From: a bacterium
GTDB lineage: Bacteria > Planctomycetota > UBA1135 > UBA2386
DNA: 64,000 bases
Direction: 5' to 3'
Assembly (NCBI GenBank): GCA_030432695.1
Contig: JAUILN010000017.1
Coordinates: 62,001-126,000, forward strand
Under the pieces are notes generated by a model that saw nothing but the letters and a program-made list of their open reading frames with translations, was not told where the DNA came from and ran no database searches. Positions within the stretch are counted from its first letter, which is position 1, and each line of letters begins with the position of its first letter. This document shows positions 18,281 through 29,200 of the stretch, one piece after another. Position numbers and translations under genes: made by a program.

Positions 18281-18811
18281 TCAGGCCTCGAAGCCGCCGG
18301 TGATGAGCGCCCGGACCAGCCCGTACTGGGTGGTCGCGACCCTCCGCACGACCTGCAGTCTTCCCGTCTTCCGGTCGGGCTCCAGCACGCTGACCTCCAC
18401 CGTCCCCGGGTCGGCGGCCGACTGCGATGCCGGGCTCGCGCTCTCGACCCTCAGGCAATGGTGCATCGGTCCCAGCGCGTCCTTCCAGGCGCCGCGGTAG
18501 ACCTCGCCGGAGTCGTAGAGGATCGCACCCTGCTCGAAGTCGAAGCTGCCGCCCTGCGTGACGACCTTGACCGGCTCCTTCTCGACCATCCGCACGCTCT
18601 CGCGGATGTCGAGGGCGTCGCGGAACGCGGCGGGCACCCAGTAGGCCCAACTCGGATCGAGGCTCGCGGTGGGGTCGGACAGGGCTGCCGCGTCGTCGGC
18701 GACCAGCAGCTCTTCGCTGCGTTGCTTGCGCTTGCCGGCTTCGTCGGGAAGCAGTGCGTCGAGCAGCGCCAGGGATCGTTCGCGACCAGCTGGTTCCGAG
18801 GCGGAGGTCAT
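18281..18811 (-). CDS. Hypothetical cytoplasmic protein
   Basis: This is a 176-residue soluble protein without signal peptide or membrane segments, and I do not recognise a family. The N-terminal third is acidic and helical. The rest alternates hydrophobic and charged residues as in a beta-rich domain, with blocks GAILYDSGEVYRGAWKDAL and MHHCLRVESA. The block YDSGEVYRGAW faintly resembles a MORN motif, but a single occurrence does not support a MORN protein. It is on the same strand as, and downstream of, the GH43 lipoprotein gene, with 58 bases between them. Confidence 0.65.
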   Translation of the reverse strand: MTSASEPAGRERSLALLDALLPDEAGKRKQRSEELLVADDAAALSDPTASLDPSWAYWVPAAFRDALDIRESVRMVEKEPVKVVTQGGSFDFEQGAILYDSGEVYRGAWKDALGPMHHCLRVESASPASQSAADPGTVEVSVLEPDRKTGRLQVVRRVATTQYGLVRALITGGFEA

Positions 18812-18869
18812 GGCGCGAGAGTAGTCGAGGAGTCCGCCGTTCTCGACGCGGTGCTCCGCGGCCAGTGGC

Positions 18870-19904
18870 TCAGCGCAGCGGCCGCGCCGCGACTCCTTCG
18901 AAGGTCATGCGCACCGGCTGGATCGAGCCGTCGGCGGCGAACTCCATCCGGTCGATGCAGGTCACCCGATGGTCGCGGCCCTCGTTGGGGATCGGGCGAC
19001 GGTGGTAGACGATGTACCAGTCGCCGCTACCTGGCGGATGCAGCACCGAGTTGTGGCCTGCCCCCGTGGCGACGTCGGGGTCCTGCTCGAGGATCGTCCC
19101 GACGCGGGTGAACGGGCCGGCGGGCGAGTCGGCGGTCGCGTAGGCGACGCGGTAGCTGGCGTTGCCCCAGCCGCCCTCCGACCACAGGAAGTAGTAGCGG
19201 CCGCCGCGCCGGAACATCACCGGGCCCTCGACATAGCCCTCGGGCGTGATCTCGCGGAAGGTCGTGCCGTCCGGCCACGGCTCGAAACCGCGGAAGTCGT
19301 CGCGCAGTCGCGCAACGTTGCAGTGGCCCCAACCGCCGTAGAAGAGATAGTGGCTGCCGTCGTCGTCGCGGAACACGAAGGCGTCGATCGGCTGCGCGTC
19401 GTGGTGGAAGTCGTCGACCAGCGCCGCGCCGAGGTAGTCCGAGTAGGGGCCTTGGGGCCGGTCGCTGACCGCCACCCCGATGCCGCCGGTGTGGCTCCGC
19501 GGATCGTTCGGGTCCCACAGTGGTCCTCCGGGGCGCTGCAGGTCGTTGGCCGAGAAGAACAGGAAGTAGCGGCCGTGGTGCGCGACCACCGAGGGGGCCC
19601 ACAGGGCGCGGTGGGCCCAGGAGATGTCGGCGAGGTCGAGCACGGCTTCGTGCTTGGTCCAGTGGACCAGGTCGGGCGACGAGAACGCGTCGAACGAGGT
19701 CTGGGCGTCGTAGGGCGCGGACGTGGTCGGGAACACCCAGTAGCGGTCGTCGAGGATCACGCCCTCGGGGTCGGCGTACCAACCTTCGACGATCGGGTTG
19801 CCGGCGCGCGCCGGCGGCGCGGCGTTCTCGGTGGAAGTGGTGCAGCCGAGCGCGGCGAGGGTGGCGGCCAGCACGGTCAGGGAGCGGAGCGGGCGGAGCA
19901 GCAT
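18870..19904 (-). CDS. Glycoside hydrolase family 43 lipoprotein
   Basis: This 344-residue exported protein has the five-bladed beta-propeller of GH43, whose members cleave arabinose- or xylose-containing polysaccharides. The catalytic set is visible: Asp45 in WYADPEG (general base), Asp174 in QPIDAFVF (pKa modulator) and Glu226 in EGYVEGPVMF (general acid). The N-terminus MLLRPLRSLTVLAATLAALG followed by Cys21 is a lipoprotein signal, so the enzyme is probably anchored in the outer or cell-surface membrane. I chose the ATG at 19904; a GTG at 19910 would add two residues. There are no polysaccharide-utilisation partners next to it. Confidence 0.9.
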   Translation of the reverse strand: MLLRPLRSLTVLAATLAALGCTTSTENAAPPARAGNPIVEGWYADPEGVILDDRYWVFPTTSAPYDAQTSFDAFSSPDLVHWTKHEAVLDLADISWAHRALWAPSVVAHHGRYFLFFSANDLQRPGGPLWDPNDPRSHTGGIGVAVSDRPQGPYSDYLGAALVDDFHHDAQPIDAFVFRDDDGSHYLFYGGWGHCNVARLRDDFRGFEPWPDGTTFREITPEGYVEGPVMFRRGGRYYFLWSEGGWGNASYRVAYATADSPAGPFTRVGTILEQDPDVATGAGHNSVLHPPGSGDWYIVYHRRPIPNEGRDHRVTCIDRMEFAADGSIQPVRMTFEGVAARPLR

Positions 19905-19928
19905 CGGCACCGAATGTAGCCCATGCGT

Positions 19929-20405
19929 TCACCCGCTTCTCATGCGCTTCAGGAGCTGGATCTGACCCGCGTGGTAGAGGTCGTGCGCGGCGGCGCCGTG
20001 GATGAACTCGAGGTGGGTCCACTTCGAGTCGTCGGCGAGATCGTCGAGGCGGCGGTCGGGGAAGCTCGCGACGATCTGCCGGAGCGCGCGGTGCTCCGTG
20101 CCGAGCAGTGCCAGGTCGGCCTTCAGTGCCTTCGCGTCAGCCGTCGTGGGGATCGCCGGGAAGTTGCTCGGGCTGCGCGGGAACGACCGCGATGCGTCCC
20201 GGGTGAGCTTGCGCCGCACGATGTACTTCCAGTACGCCGCGTGCAGCAGCAGCTCCCAGACGTTGTGGCGGTCGGGAGCCGGCCGCCAGAGCGCAACCTC
20301 GGGGGTGAGGCCGCGCAGCGCGCCGCGAAGGGTCGTGCCGTGCCAGGCCTTGCGGTCGAAGGCCTGGTCGAGGATCTGCAACAGCAAGGGCGTGCGGTCG
20401 GGCAT
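19929..20405 (-). CDS. DinB superfamily protein
   Basis: This 158-residue protein has the four-helix-bundle DinB fold, which is often a metal-dependent thiol S-transferase or a stress-induced protein of unknown substrate. The metal-binding histidine triad is present: His55 in LLLHAAYW, then His141 and His145 in GAAAHDLYHAGQI. The conserved RPAPDRHNVWEL segment also fits the family. The ATG at 20405 has GGGAG seven bases upstream, which settles the start; the frame extends upstream without support. It lies between the GH43 gene and a small secreted protein gene, all on the minus strand. Confidence 0.88.
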   Translation of the reverse strand: MPDRTPLLLQILDQAFDRKAWHGTTLRGALRGLTPEVALWRPAPDRHNVWELLLHAAYWKYIVRRKLTRDASRSFPRSPSNFPAIPTTADAKALKADLALLGTEHRALRQIVASFPDRRLDDLADDSKWTHLEFIHGAAAHDLYHAGQIQLLKRMRSG

Positions 20406-20448
20406 GGCGAACTCCCGCGAGATCGTACCCTGCGCGACCACGCGGCCC

Positions 20449-20895
20449 TCACCGGGCCGTCACGAGATACAGGCTGCCGCGGAACACGTGGCCGTTGTTG
20501 GGGCAGTACGCCAACTCGACCAGGTTGAAGGTGCCTCGGTAGAACGCGGGCACCGTGAACAGGTGGTGGTCCACGGCGAACCGCGGGATCGCGATCAACA
20601 GGTCGGGCGCGCTGAACAGGCCGGGACAGCCACCGGGCAGGACCCAGATCACCGGGTTGTTCCGGTTCGCGGCGAGCCCGATCAGCGGCAGCGCCGCGTT
20701 CGAGCAGGCATCGGGCGCAGAACTCATCGTCCAGGACAGGTCCGCTCCAGTGGCGTCACAGCGGCCGCCGGCGATCCCGCAGGCCCCGAGCTCCGGAGGT
20801 CCCCGCAGGATCTCCACGGTCAGGGTCTGGGCCGACAGGCTGGTCGCCGCGAGCAGCAGCAGGACGGTGGCGAGGATGGCGTGTGTCGTCTTCAT
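20449..20895 (-). CDS. Small secreted protein, unknown
   Basis: This 148-residue exported protein has a Sec signal peptide (MKTTHAILATVLLLLAATSLSA, cut near 22). The mature part has several cysteines (ELGACGIAGGRC, APDACSN, LPGGCPG, LAYCPNN) that could form disulfides. The C-terminal half, with VIWVLPGGCPGLFSAPDLL and FNLVELAYCPNNG, resembles in pattern the C-terminal beta-rich segments seen in other secreted proteins of this window. I cannot name a family. The ATG at 20895 has GGAG at about ten bases upstream. It is divergent from the ion channel gene, with 200 bases between them. Confidence 0.75.
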   Translation of the reverse strand: MKTTHAILATVLLLLAATSLSAQTLTVEILRGPPELGACGIAGGRCDATGADLSWTMSSAPDACSNAALPLIGLAANRNNPVIWVLPGGCPGLFSAPDLLIAIPRFAVDHHLFTVPAFYRGTFNLVELAYCPNNGHVFRGSLYLVTAR

Positions 20896-21095
20896 GGTGG
20901 TCTCCGCTCCGCCCTGCCGCAGACCAAGGCGCGTGCCACCGCTCTCGAGGGCCGTCCTCGCCGGGGTCACCACCCGGGTGTTACCCGGACGAGACGACAG
21001 GTCTGCAAGTCGCTCGATCGGGTGGGCGCCATCGGGGAACCTGTCCACCCCTTGCGCTGCACGCCGTCGCACCACGCCTGACTGCCGATCCCGAG

Positions 21096-22058
21096 ATGCT
21101 CCGAGGCTTGCTCCCACTCCTTCTCGCCGTTGTTCCGCTCGTATCCGCTGTTGCTCCTCGCGCACAGGACGCGCCGCCGACCGCGGTGGAAGTCGAGGTC
21201 TCCGCCGTGTTGCTCGATCTCATCGAGATCGATGACGTGGGCCGCTCCTTCACTGCTGACCTCGCGGTGGAGTTCCGTTGGCGCGACGTGCCGCGCTCGG
21301 TTCCCTCGGACGAGCGCGACTCCTGGCGCCCCGCGGTCGCTTTCGCCAACGAGCGGTCGATCGAGAGCCGGCTGGATCCGGTGATCCAGGTCGAACCCGA
21401 CGGAGTCCGTCGGGTGGTCTACCGCTTCCTCGGCAGCTTCTCGACCCGGCTCGACCTCCGCGACTTCCCGCTCGACGCGCAGCGGCTGGTGTTCGAGCTG
21501 GCCGTGGTCCGGAACCGTGCCGACGAGGTCCGGCTGGTCGCCCGTCCGGATCGCACCGGTCGCCAGGAGGCACTCGGCATCGTCGGTTGGCAGGTCGCCG
21601 AGCCGGAGCTGATGGTGGGGGAGGCCGCGCCCGGCAACCTGGGGGTAAGGCTGCCGTCGGTGGAGATCTCGGTGCGCGCGGTGCGCGAGCGCGGCTACTT
21701 CCTGTGGAAGATCATCTTCCCGCTGACCCTGATCGTGCTGATGGCCTCGACGGTGTTCTGGTTCCCGCCGTCGCTGATCCCGTCGCAGGTGTCGATCGCC
21801 ACGGCGTCGGTGCTGACCCTGATCGCGTTCTATCTGACGGTGTCGAGTTCGCTGCCGCGGATCAGCTACCTGACCCGGCTCGACGTGTTCGTGATCGGCG
21901 CCACCGCCCTGGTCTTCCTGACCTTCGGCCAGGCCCTCTACACCGGCTCCCTGGCGCACCGCGATCAGCTCGCCAAGGCCCAGCGCATCGACCGGATCTC
22001 GCGCCTCGCCTTCTTCCCGGTGTTCGCCTTGCTGTTCCTGCTGGCGTTCGCCTTGTGA
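21096..22058 (+). CDS. Prokaryotic pentameric ligand-gated ion channel (Cys-loop type)
   Basis: This 320-residue protein has the complete layout of bacterial Cys-loop channels such as GLIC and ELIC. A Sec signal (about 1-23) is followed by an extracellular beta-sandwich (about 30-197) containing the FP-x-D-x-Q signature (LRDFPLDAQRL, 121-131), which replaces the disulfide loop of animal receptors. Four membrane helices follow at about 201-223, 231-253, 261-283 and 302-320. M2 carries SIATASVLTLIAFYLTVSSS, with the small and hydroxyl residues expected for a pore, and the M3-M4 loop is short. The channel would open in response to an extracellular ligand or pH change. The ATG at 21096 follows CCCGAG. 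A five-helix membrane protein gene starts 26 bases downstream. Confidence 0.93.
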   Translation: MLRGLLPLLLAVVPLVSAVAPRAQDAPPTAVEVEVSAVLLDLIEIDDVGRSFTADLAVEFRWRDVPRSVPSDERDSWRPAVAFANERSIESRLDPVIQVEPDGVRRVVYRFLGSFSTRLDLRDFPLDAQRLVFELAVVRNRADEVRLVARPDRTGRQEALGIVGWQVAEPELMVGEAAPGNLGVRLPSVEISVRAVRERGYFLWKIIFPLTLIVLMASTVFWFPPSLIPSQVSIATASVLTLIAFYLTVSSSLPRISYLTRLDVFVIGATALVFLTFGQALYTGSLAHRDQLAKAQRIDRISRLAFFPVFALLFLLAFAL

Positions 22059-22083
22059 GCCCCGGCGTGCTCCAATCCGCTCC

Positions 22084-22824
22084 GTGAACGAAGGCTCGAA
22101 GCTCGCGCAGGTGGTGCTGCGCCGTGGAGGTGCGCGCAGTTCGACCGTGGGGCTGCTCGCGGCGATCGCGTTGCTCGTCGGCTACTTCCTGCCATGGACC
22201 GCGCACAGCGGCCTGATCGAGGACGGCCTGGGCGTCGACCAACGGCTCCTCGCGCGTGCCTCGAGTGCGGCCGGTGGTGCCGAGCAGCGGTCGCTCGGCG
22301 AGCGGCTGAGGGCCGGGGAGGCGCTCAGCGGGCAGGCGTGGGCGGAGCTGCTCGACGCGGTGCAGGACACGGGCGACCTCGAGCCGCGGCAGGAGGTGGC
22401 GGTCCGCTTCGCCGGCATCGGGATCGAAGTCCTGCCCTATGCGCTGGGCGGGCTCCTGGTGCTGCTGCTCCTGCTCGGGGTGCCGCCGGCGCGGGCGATG
22501 AAGTTCGGCGGTGGGCCGGCGGCGGGCGTGCTCTACGTCGCGCAGACCCGCTTCGCCTCCAGCCTCCTGGTGGTGGTGCAGTTGGCGCTCTCGCTGCTGG
22601 TCTTCGCGGTGGCCGACACCCTCTGGCTGTCGGCGAGGTTCCTCGGTGAAGAGGAGTCCAGAGTGGGCACCGGCCTGTTCCTGATGGTCGGGGGCTCCGC
22701 CCTGAGTCTGGTCGCCGGCTTCCTCGGCTACGGACCCGGACGCCTGCGTGCGCTGTGCTGGGCGCTGGCCCTGGTCATGGCGTTCGCAGGCTTCGCGTGG
22801 TGGTCGGTCGAGCGGGCCGGCTGA
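22084..22824 (+). CDS. Membrane protein next to the ligand-gated channel, unknown
   Basis: This 246-residue protein has five predicted membrane helices at about 21-38, 119-135, 157-181, 195-217 and 223-242, and an extracytoplasmic or cytoplasmic loop of about 80 residues after the first helix that is rich in Ala, Glu and Arg. I do not recognise a family. It starts with GTG 26 bases after the ion channel stop, so the two are probably co-transcribed and this could be an accessory subunit. Its stop codon abuts the stop codon of the convergent gene. Confidence 0.75.
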   Translation: MNEGSKLAQVVLRRGGARSSTVGLLAAIALLVGYFLPWTAHSGLIEDGLGVDQRLLARASSAAGGAEQRSLGERLRAGEALSGQAWAELLDAVQDTGDLEPRQEVAVRFAGIGIEVLPYALGGLLVLLLLLGVPPARAMKFGGGPAAGVLYVAQTRFASSLLVVVQLALSLLVFAVADTLWLSARFLGEEESRVGTGLFLMVGGSALSLVAGFLGYGPGRLRALCWALALVMAFAGFAWWSVERAG

Positions 22825-22830
22825 TCAGCC
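22819..22830. other. Stop-stop palindrome between convergent genes
   Basis: GGCTGATCAGCC is a perfect 12-base palindrome formed by a TGA stop on the plus strand directly abutting the stop of the minus-strand gene. GC-rich flanks could extend an imperfect stem. There is no room for a conventional terminator between the genes. Confidence 0.6.
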
Positions 22831-23451
22831 GCCCGGCCGCGTGTAGTAGCGGGCCTCGAGCCGCAGCACCTTGCGCTTGTGCGCTCCCTCGCCGACCTCG
22901 CCCTCCTTGGCGACCCCGCCGAACAGGCAGTCGCCGTGGAGGTCGACCGCCTGCTTCGGGGTGAGGATCAGGCACGGGTCGGTCGGCGAGGATCCTCGCA
23001 GCGTGTAGACGGAGTACCGATGGGTGATGGGGATCGGCATGATCGTCGTCACGCTGCCGACCATCATCGGGATGAAGATCACCCCCGCCACGTCCTCGTC
23101 GTCGACCCGTTCGACCGTGCCCTCGAGGACGTAGGGCTTGCCGGCGCGGGCCTGGCTCGGGAACGCCGCGGGCGCCAGCCAGGTGGGACGGTGGAGCTTG
23201 CGGAGGCCGCGGGCCTCGGGGCCGAGCGCAGCCTCGATCTCGGCGCGGGCCGCGTCGTCGAGTCCGGAGAGCGCCAGGTCGAAGAACAGCGACGTCGCCT
23301 GGTCGTCCAGGAACTTCCCGGCGGCCTTCTTCAGCTCCACCGCGGTCACCACGCCGTCGCCGGCCTGGGTGAACAGATGGTAGAAGCGGCCGCCGTTGTC
23401 GAGCGCCTTCAGCGCGCCGGACAGCGACTTGTAGGGGTAGACCTTCTGCAT
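22825..23451 (-). CDS. Hypothetical protein with hydrophobic beta segment
   Basis: This is a 208-residue protein with no signal peptide. The N-terminal half is helical and charged. The C-terminal half is beta-rich, with GVIFIPMMVGSVTTIMPIPITHRYSVY, a hydrophobic stretch that could lie in a beta barrel rather than a membrane helix, then a Lys/Glu-rich end. I do not recognise a family. The segment ARAGKPYVLEGTVERVDDEDVAG resembles OB-fold-like sequence, but the resemblance is weak. The ATG at 23451 begins MQKVYPYKS. It is divergent from the YebC-family gene by 197 bases. Confidence 0.7.
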   Translation of the reverse strand: MQKVYPYKSLSGALKALDNGGRFYHLFTQAGDGVVTAVELKKAAGKFLDDQATSLFFDLALSGLDDAARAEIEAALGPEARGLRKLHRPTWLAPAAFPSQARAGKPYVLEGTVERVDDEDVAGVIFIPMMVGSVTTIMPIPITHRYSVYTLRGSSPTDPCLILTPKQAVDLHGDCLFGGVAKEGEVGEGAHKRKVLRLEARYYTRPGG

Positions 23452-23648
23452 GGCAGGGCGGTGGAGATGCCGGGGGGCGCCGGTGCCCGGTTCCGCGCCC
23501 GGAATTCTGTCGGTTCGGGGGCGGGCTCCGCGCGGCGGCGACGGCTACCGACTTCCGGCCGCGTTCACGCTACCATCGCGCGGCTCCGGGCGGCCCCCAT
23601 CGGGCCGTTCCGCACCGACCGGACCCTACCGACCCCCGACCTTCCCCG

Positions 23649-24365
23649 ATGGGCAGAGCCTACCAGAACCGCAAGGAATCGATCGCCAAGACCTCCGACG
23701 CCAAGGCCAAGGTCTACAGCCGCTACGGCCGCGAGGTCTACGTGGCCGCCAAGGCCGGCACGCCGGAGCCGGAGACCAACGCCGCGTTGGCCTCGGTGAT
23801 CGAGCGGGCCCGTCGTGAGCAGGTGCCGGCGCACGTCATCGAGAAGGCGATCGAGAAGGCCAAGGGCGGCGGCGGCGAGGACTACGCGACGGCGCGCTAC
23901 GAGGGCTACGGACCGGGGGGCGCGATGGTCATCGTCGAGTGCCTCACCGACAACCCGACTCGGACCTTCAACGAGGTGCGCAACGCCTTCAACAAGGGCA
24001 AGGGCAAGATCGGCAACACCGGCTCGGTGGCGCACCTGTTCGACCACAGCGCGATCTTCTCGTTCACCGGCGACGACGAGGACACGGTGCTCGAGGCGCT
24101 GCTCGGTGCCGACGTCGACGTGACCGAGGTCGAGGTCGAGGACGGCATGGTCACGGTGTTCACGCCCAACACCGAGTACGGCAAGGCCAAGCAGGCGCTG
24201 AAGGAGTCCTTCGCCGGCATCGAGTTCGAGGTCGACGAGATCCAGTTCGTGCCGCAGGCGACGGCGAAGCTGGAGGGCGACGACGCCGCGCAGTTCCAGA
24301 AGATGCTCGACCTGATCGAATACTGCGACGACGTCCAGCAGGTCTACCACAGCGCCGAGCTGTGA
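23649..24365 (+). CDS. YebC/PmpR family protein, YeeN branch
   Basis: This 238-residue protein is a complete YebC/TACO1 family member. It begins MGRAYQNRKESIAKTSDAKAKVYSRYGREVY, which is closer to E. coli YeeN than to YebC itself, and continues with family blocks VIERARREQVPAHVIEKAIEKAKGG, RYEGYGPGG and GNTGSVAHLFD, ending in VYHSAEL. Members have been described as transcription regulators and more recently as translation factors that help ribosomes at proline-rich stretches. The start follows CCCCGA with no strong ribosome-binding site. It is followed by a GC-rich hairpin and the second copy of the 84-base element. Confidence 0.93.
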   Translation: MGRAYQNRKESIAKTSDAKAKVYSRYGREVYVAAKAGTPEPETNAALASVIERARREQVPAHVIEKAIEKAKGGGGEDYATARYEGYGPGGAMVIVECLTDNPTRTFNEVRNAFNKGKGKIGNTGSVAHLFDHSAIFSFTGDDEDTVLEALLGADVDVTEVEVEDGMVTVFTPNTEYGKAKQALKESFAGIEFEVDEIQFVPQATAKLEGDDAAQFQKMLDLIEYCDDVQQVYHSAEL

Positions 24366-24371
24366 CGGGCC

Positions 24372-24394
24372 GGGGCCGACCGCGCCGCGGCCCC
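24372..24394 (+). terminator. Candidate terminator after the YebC-family gene
   Basis: GGGGCCG and CGGCCCC form a perfect 7-base-pair GC stem with a 9-base loop, starting seven bases after the stop codon. There is no U-tract, but the position and stability fit a terminator in a GC-rich genome. Confidence 0.5.
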
Positions 24395-24463
24395 AGATCC
24401 TCAGCGCGGCCTCCTGCCGCAACCGAATGGGTGCGACTCGCTGCGCTCGCCGCACCCCGAGGC

Positions 24464-24544
24464 ACTCGGCCGCGCTGACCGCGTCGTTTGGATCTACCAC
24501 TCCGAAGAATCAGCGCTTGGCGCGCAGATTCTCCGGAGTGTAGA

Positions 24545-24547
<3 letters not shown>
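24464..24547. repeat. 84-base intergenic hairpin element, copy 2
   Basis: This element is co-linear with 14804-14887 over its full length. Here the stem is longer: GATCTAC, ACTCC, AGAATC and GCGC on the left pair with GCGC, GATTCT, GGAGT and GTAGATC on the right, around a TTG loop and with a few single-base bulges or mismatches. The right end includes the stop codon of the minus-strand DUF885 gene. It sits between two convergent genes, as copy 1 does. Confidence 0.88.
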
Positions 24548-26194
<1,647 letters not shown>

Positions 26195-26247
26195 GACCCG
26201 GTCGTAGCCGCCGAGCTGTGGCGGGCAAGCTCCGGCCGGGTCGGGGT

Positions 26248-29200
26248 TCAGAGTTGCTTGGCCAAGACGGCGACCTGCAGGCCCGTCCCCATGCCGGTCA
26301 TGCCGCCCACGACGAGGCCGGCGGGGATGATCGCCTCCTCGATCGCCGCCGCCGAGAGCTTGGTGGACGACACCAGGTCGAAGCAGAAGCGCACCAGCGA
26401 GGGCACCTGCAGGAGGCCGCCACCGACCATCGACTCGAACTGGTCCAGGGTCATGTTCGGGTTCTTCGAGATCTGGTCGGCGGTGCCACCGACGAGGTTC
26501 GCCAATTGGCTGAGGAAGTTGATGAACCCGGTGATGTCGGTCGGCCGGGGATCGGCCGGCAGCGAGCCCGGGTTGTTGTTCTCGTCCGGCAGCGTGTAGA
26601 AGACGTCGGCGAGCCCGGTGATGAAGCGGATCGTCTTGTCGGCTCCATCGAACGGGTCGTCCGGCTGACCGAGGGCCTGGGTCTCGACCATGACGGCGAG
26701 GAACAGGCTGGAACGGACCACAGCGTTCACCCAACTGCCGACCGCGCCGAAGTACTTGGAGTAGCGCTGCACCAGCTCGTTCGAGGAGCCGCCGCCTCCC
26801 GACGTCGCCGCGCTGTAGCGGCTGTAGACCCAGATCCCGTGGCCGATCTCGGTGAACAGACCGGAACTGGCCGCGACCGAGAGCTTCAGGATCCCGAGGG
26901 CTTCCGGGCTGACGCCGCCGAGCTGCTGGGTGCTGCCACCCATCGAAGCCAGGCTGCTGTAGCTCTTGCCGGTGGCCAGGTAGGCGCTGGTCCAGATGCC
27001 CAGGGCCATCGGGAAGAACACGGCGTCGCCGGTCCGGAGCGTCAGGCTCGCGGCGGAGACATCGCCGACGCCGAGCAGCTTCAGCAGATCGGCCAGCGTG
27101 CCGAGATCGACCGTCACGAAGTCGGCGGTGGTCAGCGCCTCCGCGGCGAACGCGAGGTCGTTGCTCAGCAGGTCCTGCATCTTCTGCAGGACCGGCTCGA
27201 GCGCATCGACCACGATCTCGGCGGCGGTGTCGCCGACGCTCTGGCCGAGCTGCGAGTAGGCGGCCCTCGGGTTGGCCACCAGATCGACGATCTCGTCGAT
27301 CAGGAAGTCGAGCACGTCCTCGCCGACATCGACGACACCCTCGGCCACGGCCTCGACGATCTCCACGATCTGGTCGGCGAGCGATGCGGTCGCCGCCGAG
27401 TCCAGGTTGAAGTGGATCGGGATCTGCGGAGTCAGGGCCTCCCAGGCCGCGTTGAGCTCCGATTGGACCTTGCCCAGGACCTTGTTGACGAAGGGATTGC
27501 CGGCGAGCAGGTCGTAGACGGTCTGCACGACCTCGTCGGCGATCTGGTCCACCTCGACCGACTCCATGGTGTGCTGGACGTCGTTGGCGGGGCCGAGGAG
27601 GGGGTCGAGGACCGAGGTGAAGTCGAACCCGGGGATCGGCACGGGCGGGCCGCCGGGGTTGGCGCCGAGCAGCGCGGCGAAGTTGCTCTGCAGGTCGCGG
27701 GACAGGTTCTGCACCGCGGCCAGGTGCTGGAACAGCGAGATGAGCTCGATCAGCAGCTCGATGAAGCGGCCGATGAAGGTGTTCTCGACGATCGTGACGA
27801 TCAGGTTCGCGACGACGTTGGCGTACTCCTCGACGGTCGAGAGCAGCTCCTCGAGCTCCTGCTCGACGCCGGTCACCAGCTTCATGATGTCGGCCGCGAC
27901 CGAGGCGGTGAGGCCTTCGGCGGCCGAGATCAGCTTCACGCCGTCGCTGGCGAGCTGGGAGTAGACCGACGGCGTCGCGTGCTGCAGGAAATGCAGCACG
28001 TCGTGCAGGGCGTGGGAGACCGACGACCAGATGCTGCCGAGATCGCCCTGGAGGGCCGGGCCGGCGGATCCCGCGGTGTTGGAGACCGTGCCGTTGAGGT
28101 AGTCGAAGTGCGACGTGATGGTCGGGCGGTCCGGGTCGGCCGGGTAGGCGGTGGCCGTGGACAGCGGATCGATCGCATCTCCGCCGTCCGGAGTCAGGGA
28201 GCTGGTCGCCGCGAGGATGTTGGTGCCCGAGGTGTTGAGGTAGCCCGCGAGGTTGTCGAAGTTGCTCGGCGTGGTGTCGAAGCTCGACTTGACCTGCCAG
28301 GGGTTCGCCTGGTCGCTCGCCGTCAGCGTGGCGCCGGAGACGTAGACCGTCGAGTCCTGCAGCATCGGTGAGGCCGCTACCCCGTCCACGCTGTTGGCCA
28401 TCCGGTGCTGGGCTTCGGTGGCCATGTTCACGCTCTGCCAGGCGTAGAGCGTGCCACCGGAGTCCTTGACCAGGGCCGGATCCGAGCTGGTCGTCTCCAG
28501 GCTGCTGGTGTCCACGAGGCGCACGTAGAGCACCTGCGAGAACGTGTCGGCCTTCACCAGCAGCGACAGCATGCCGGTGGAGGGGTCGGGCTTGGCGAAG
28601 AACGACGTGTAGCGGTCGACGTCGTGGTAGAGGTTGTTGGTGTCGTCGATGACCGTGCAGGGCGAGTCGGCGCGGACCTCGATCTGCAGGTGCGCGTTCT
28701 CCGCAGCCAGGAAGGACACCTGCTGGCCGTTGGCGTTCACCGGCCGGACGATCGCCTGGTAGTGGTCGCCGCTCTCCTGCAGGCCGGGACCCTTGGGCAA
28801 CGTCTGGTAGGTGATCGGTCGCTTGCGCCAGGTCCGGTCGACCGGGTTGCTGAACACCATCGACACCGCGTATTGCAGCTGGTTGGTGTCCGGGTCCACG
28901 TTCTGCGTGACCGAGACGTGCTCGTTGTCGAGGCCGAAGTGCCGGCCGGCGTAGACCGCGGTGTAGGTGTTGCCGAGCCAGACGCCCTGGCAGACGTTCG
29001 AATCGTCGGTGCCGAAGGCCGCGACCATCCGCTGCAGGAAGTTGTAGCTGGAGTCCGGGTCGATCCAGGTGGTCGAGGCGCTGACCCAGTGGTCCAGGCT
29101 GTTCAGGTTCGATGCGCTCGTCGTGCCGTCCGGGAACGGCTCCTGCGCATTCGGGAAGATGCTGCCGGGAACGCCGTTGGCGTCGTTCAGCCCGTAGATC

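Noticed and set aside
26218..28371. A 717-codon plus-strand frame
   Set aside because: It is antisense to the large Tat lipoprotein gene; composition is that of shadow coding.
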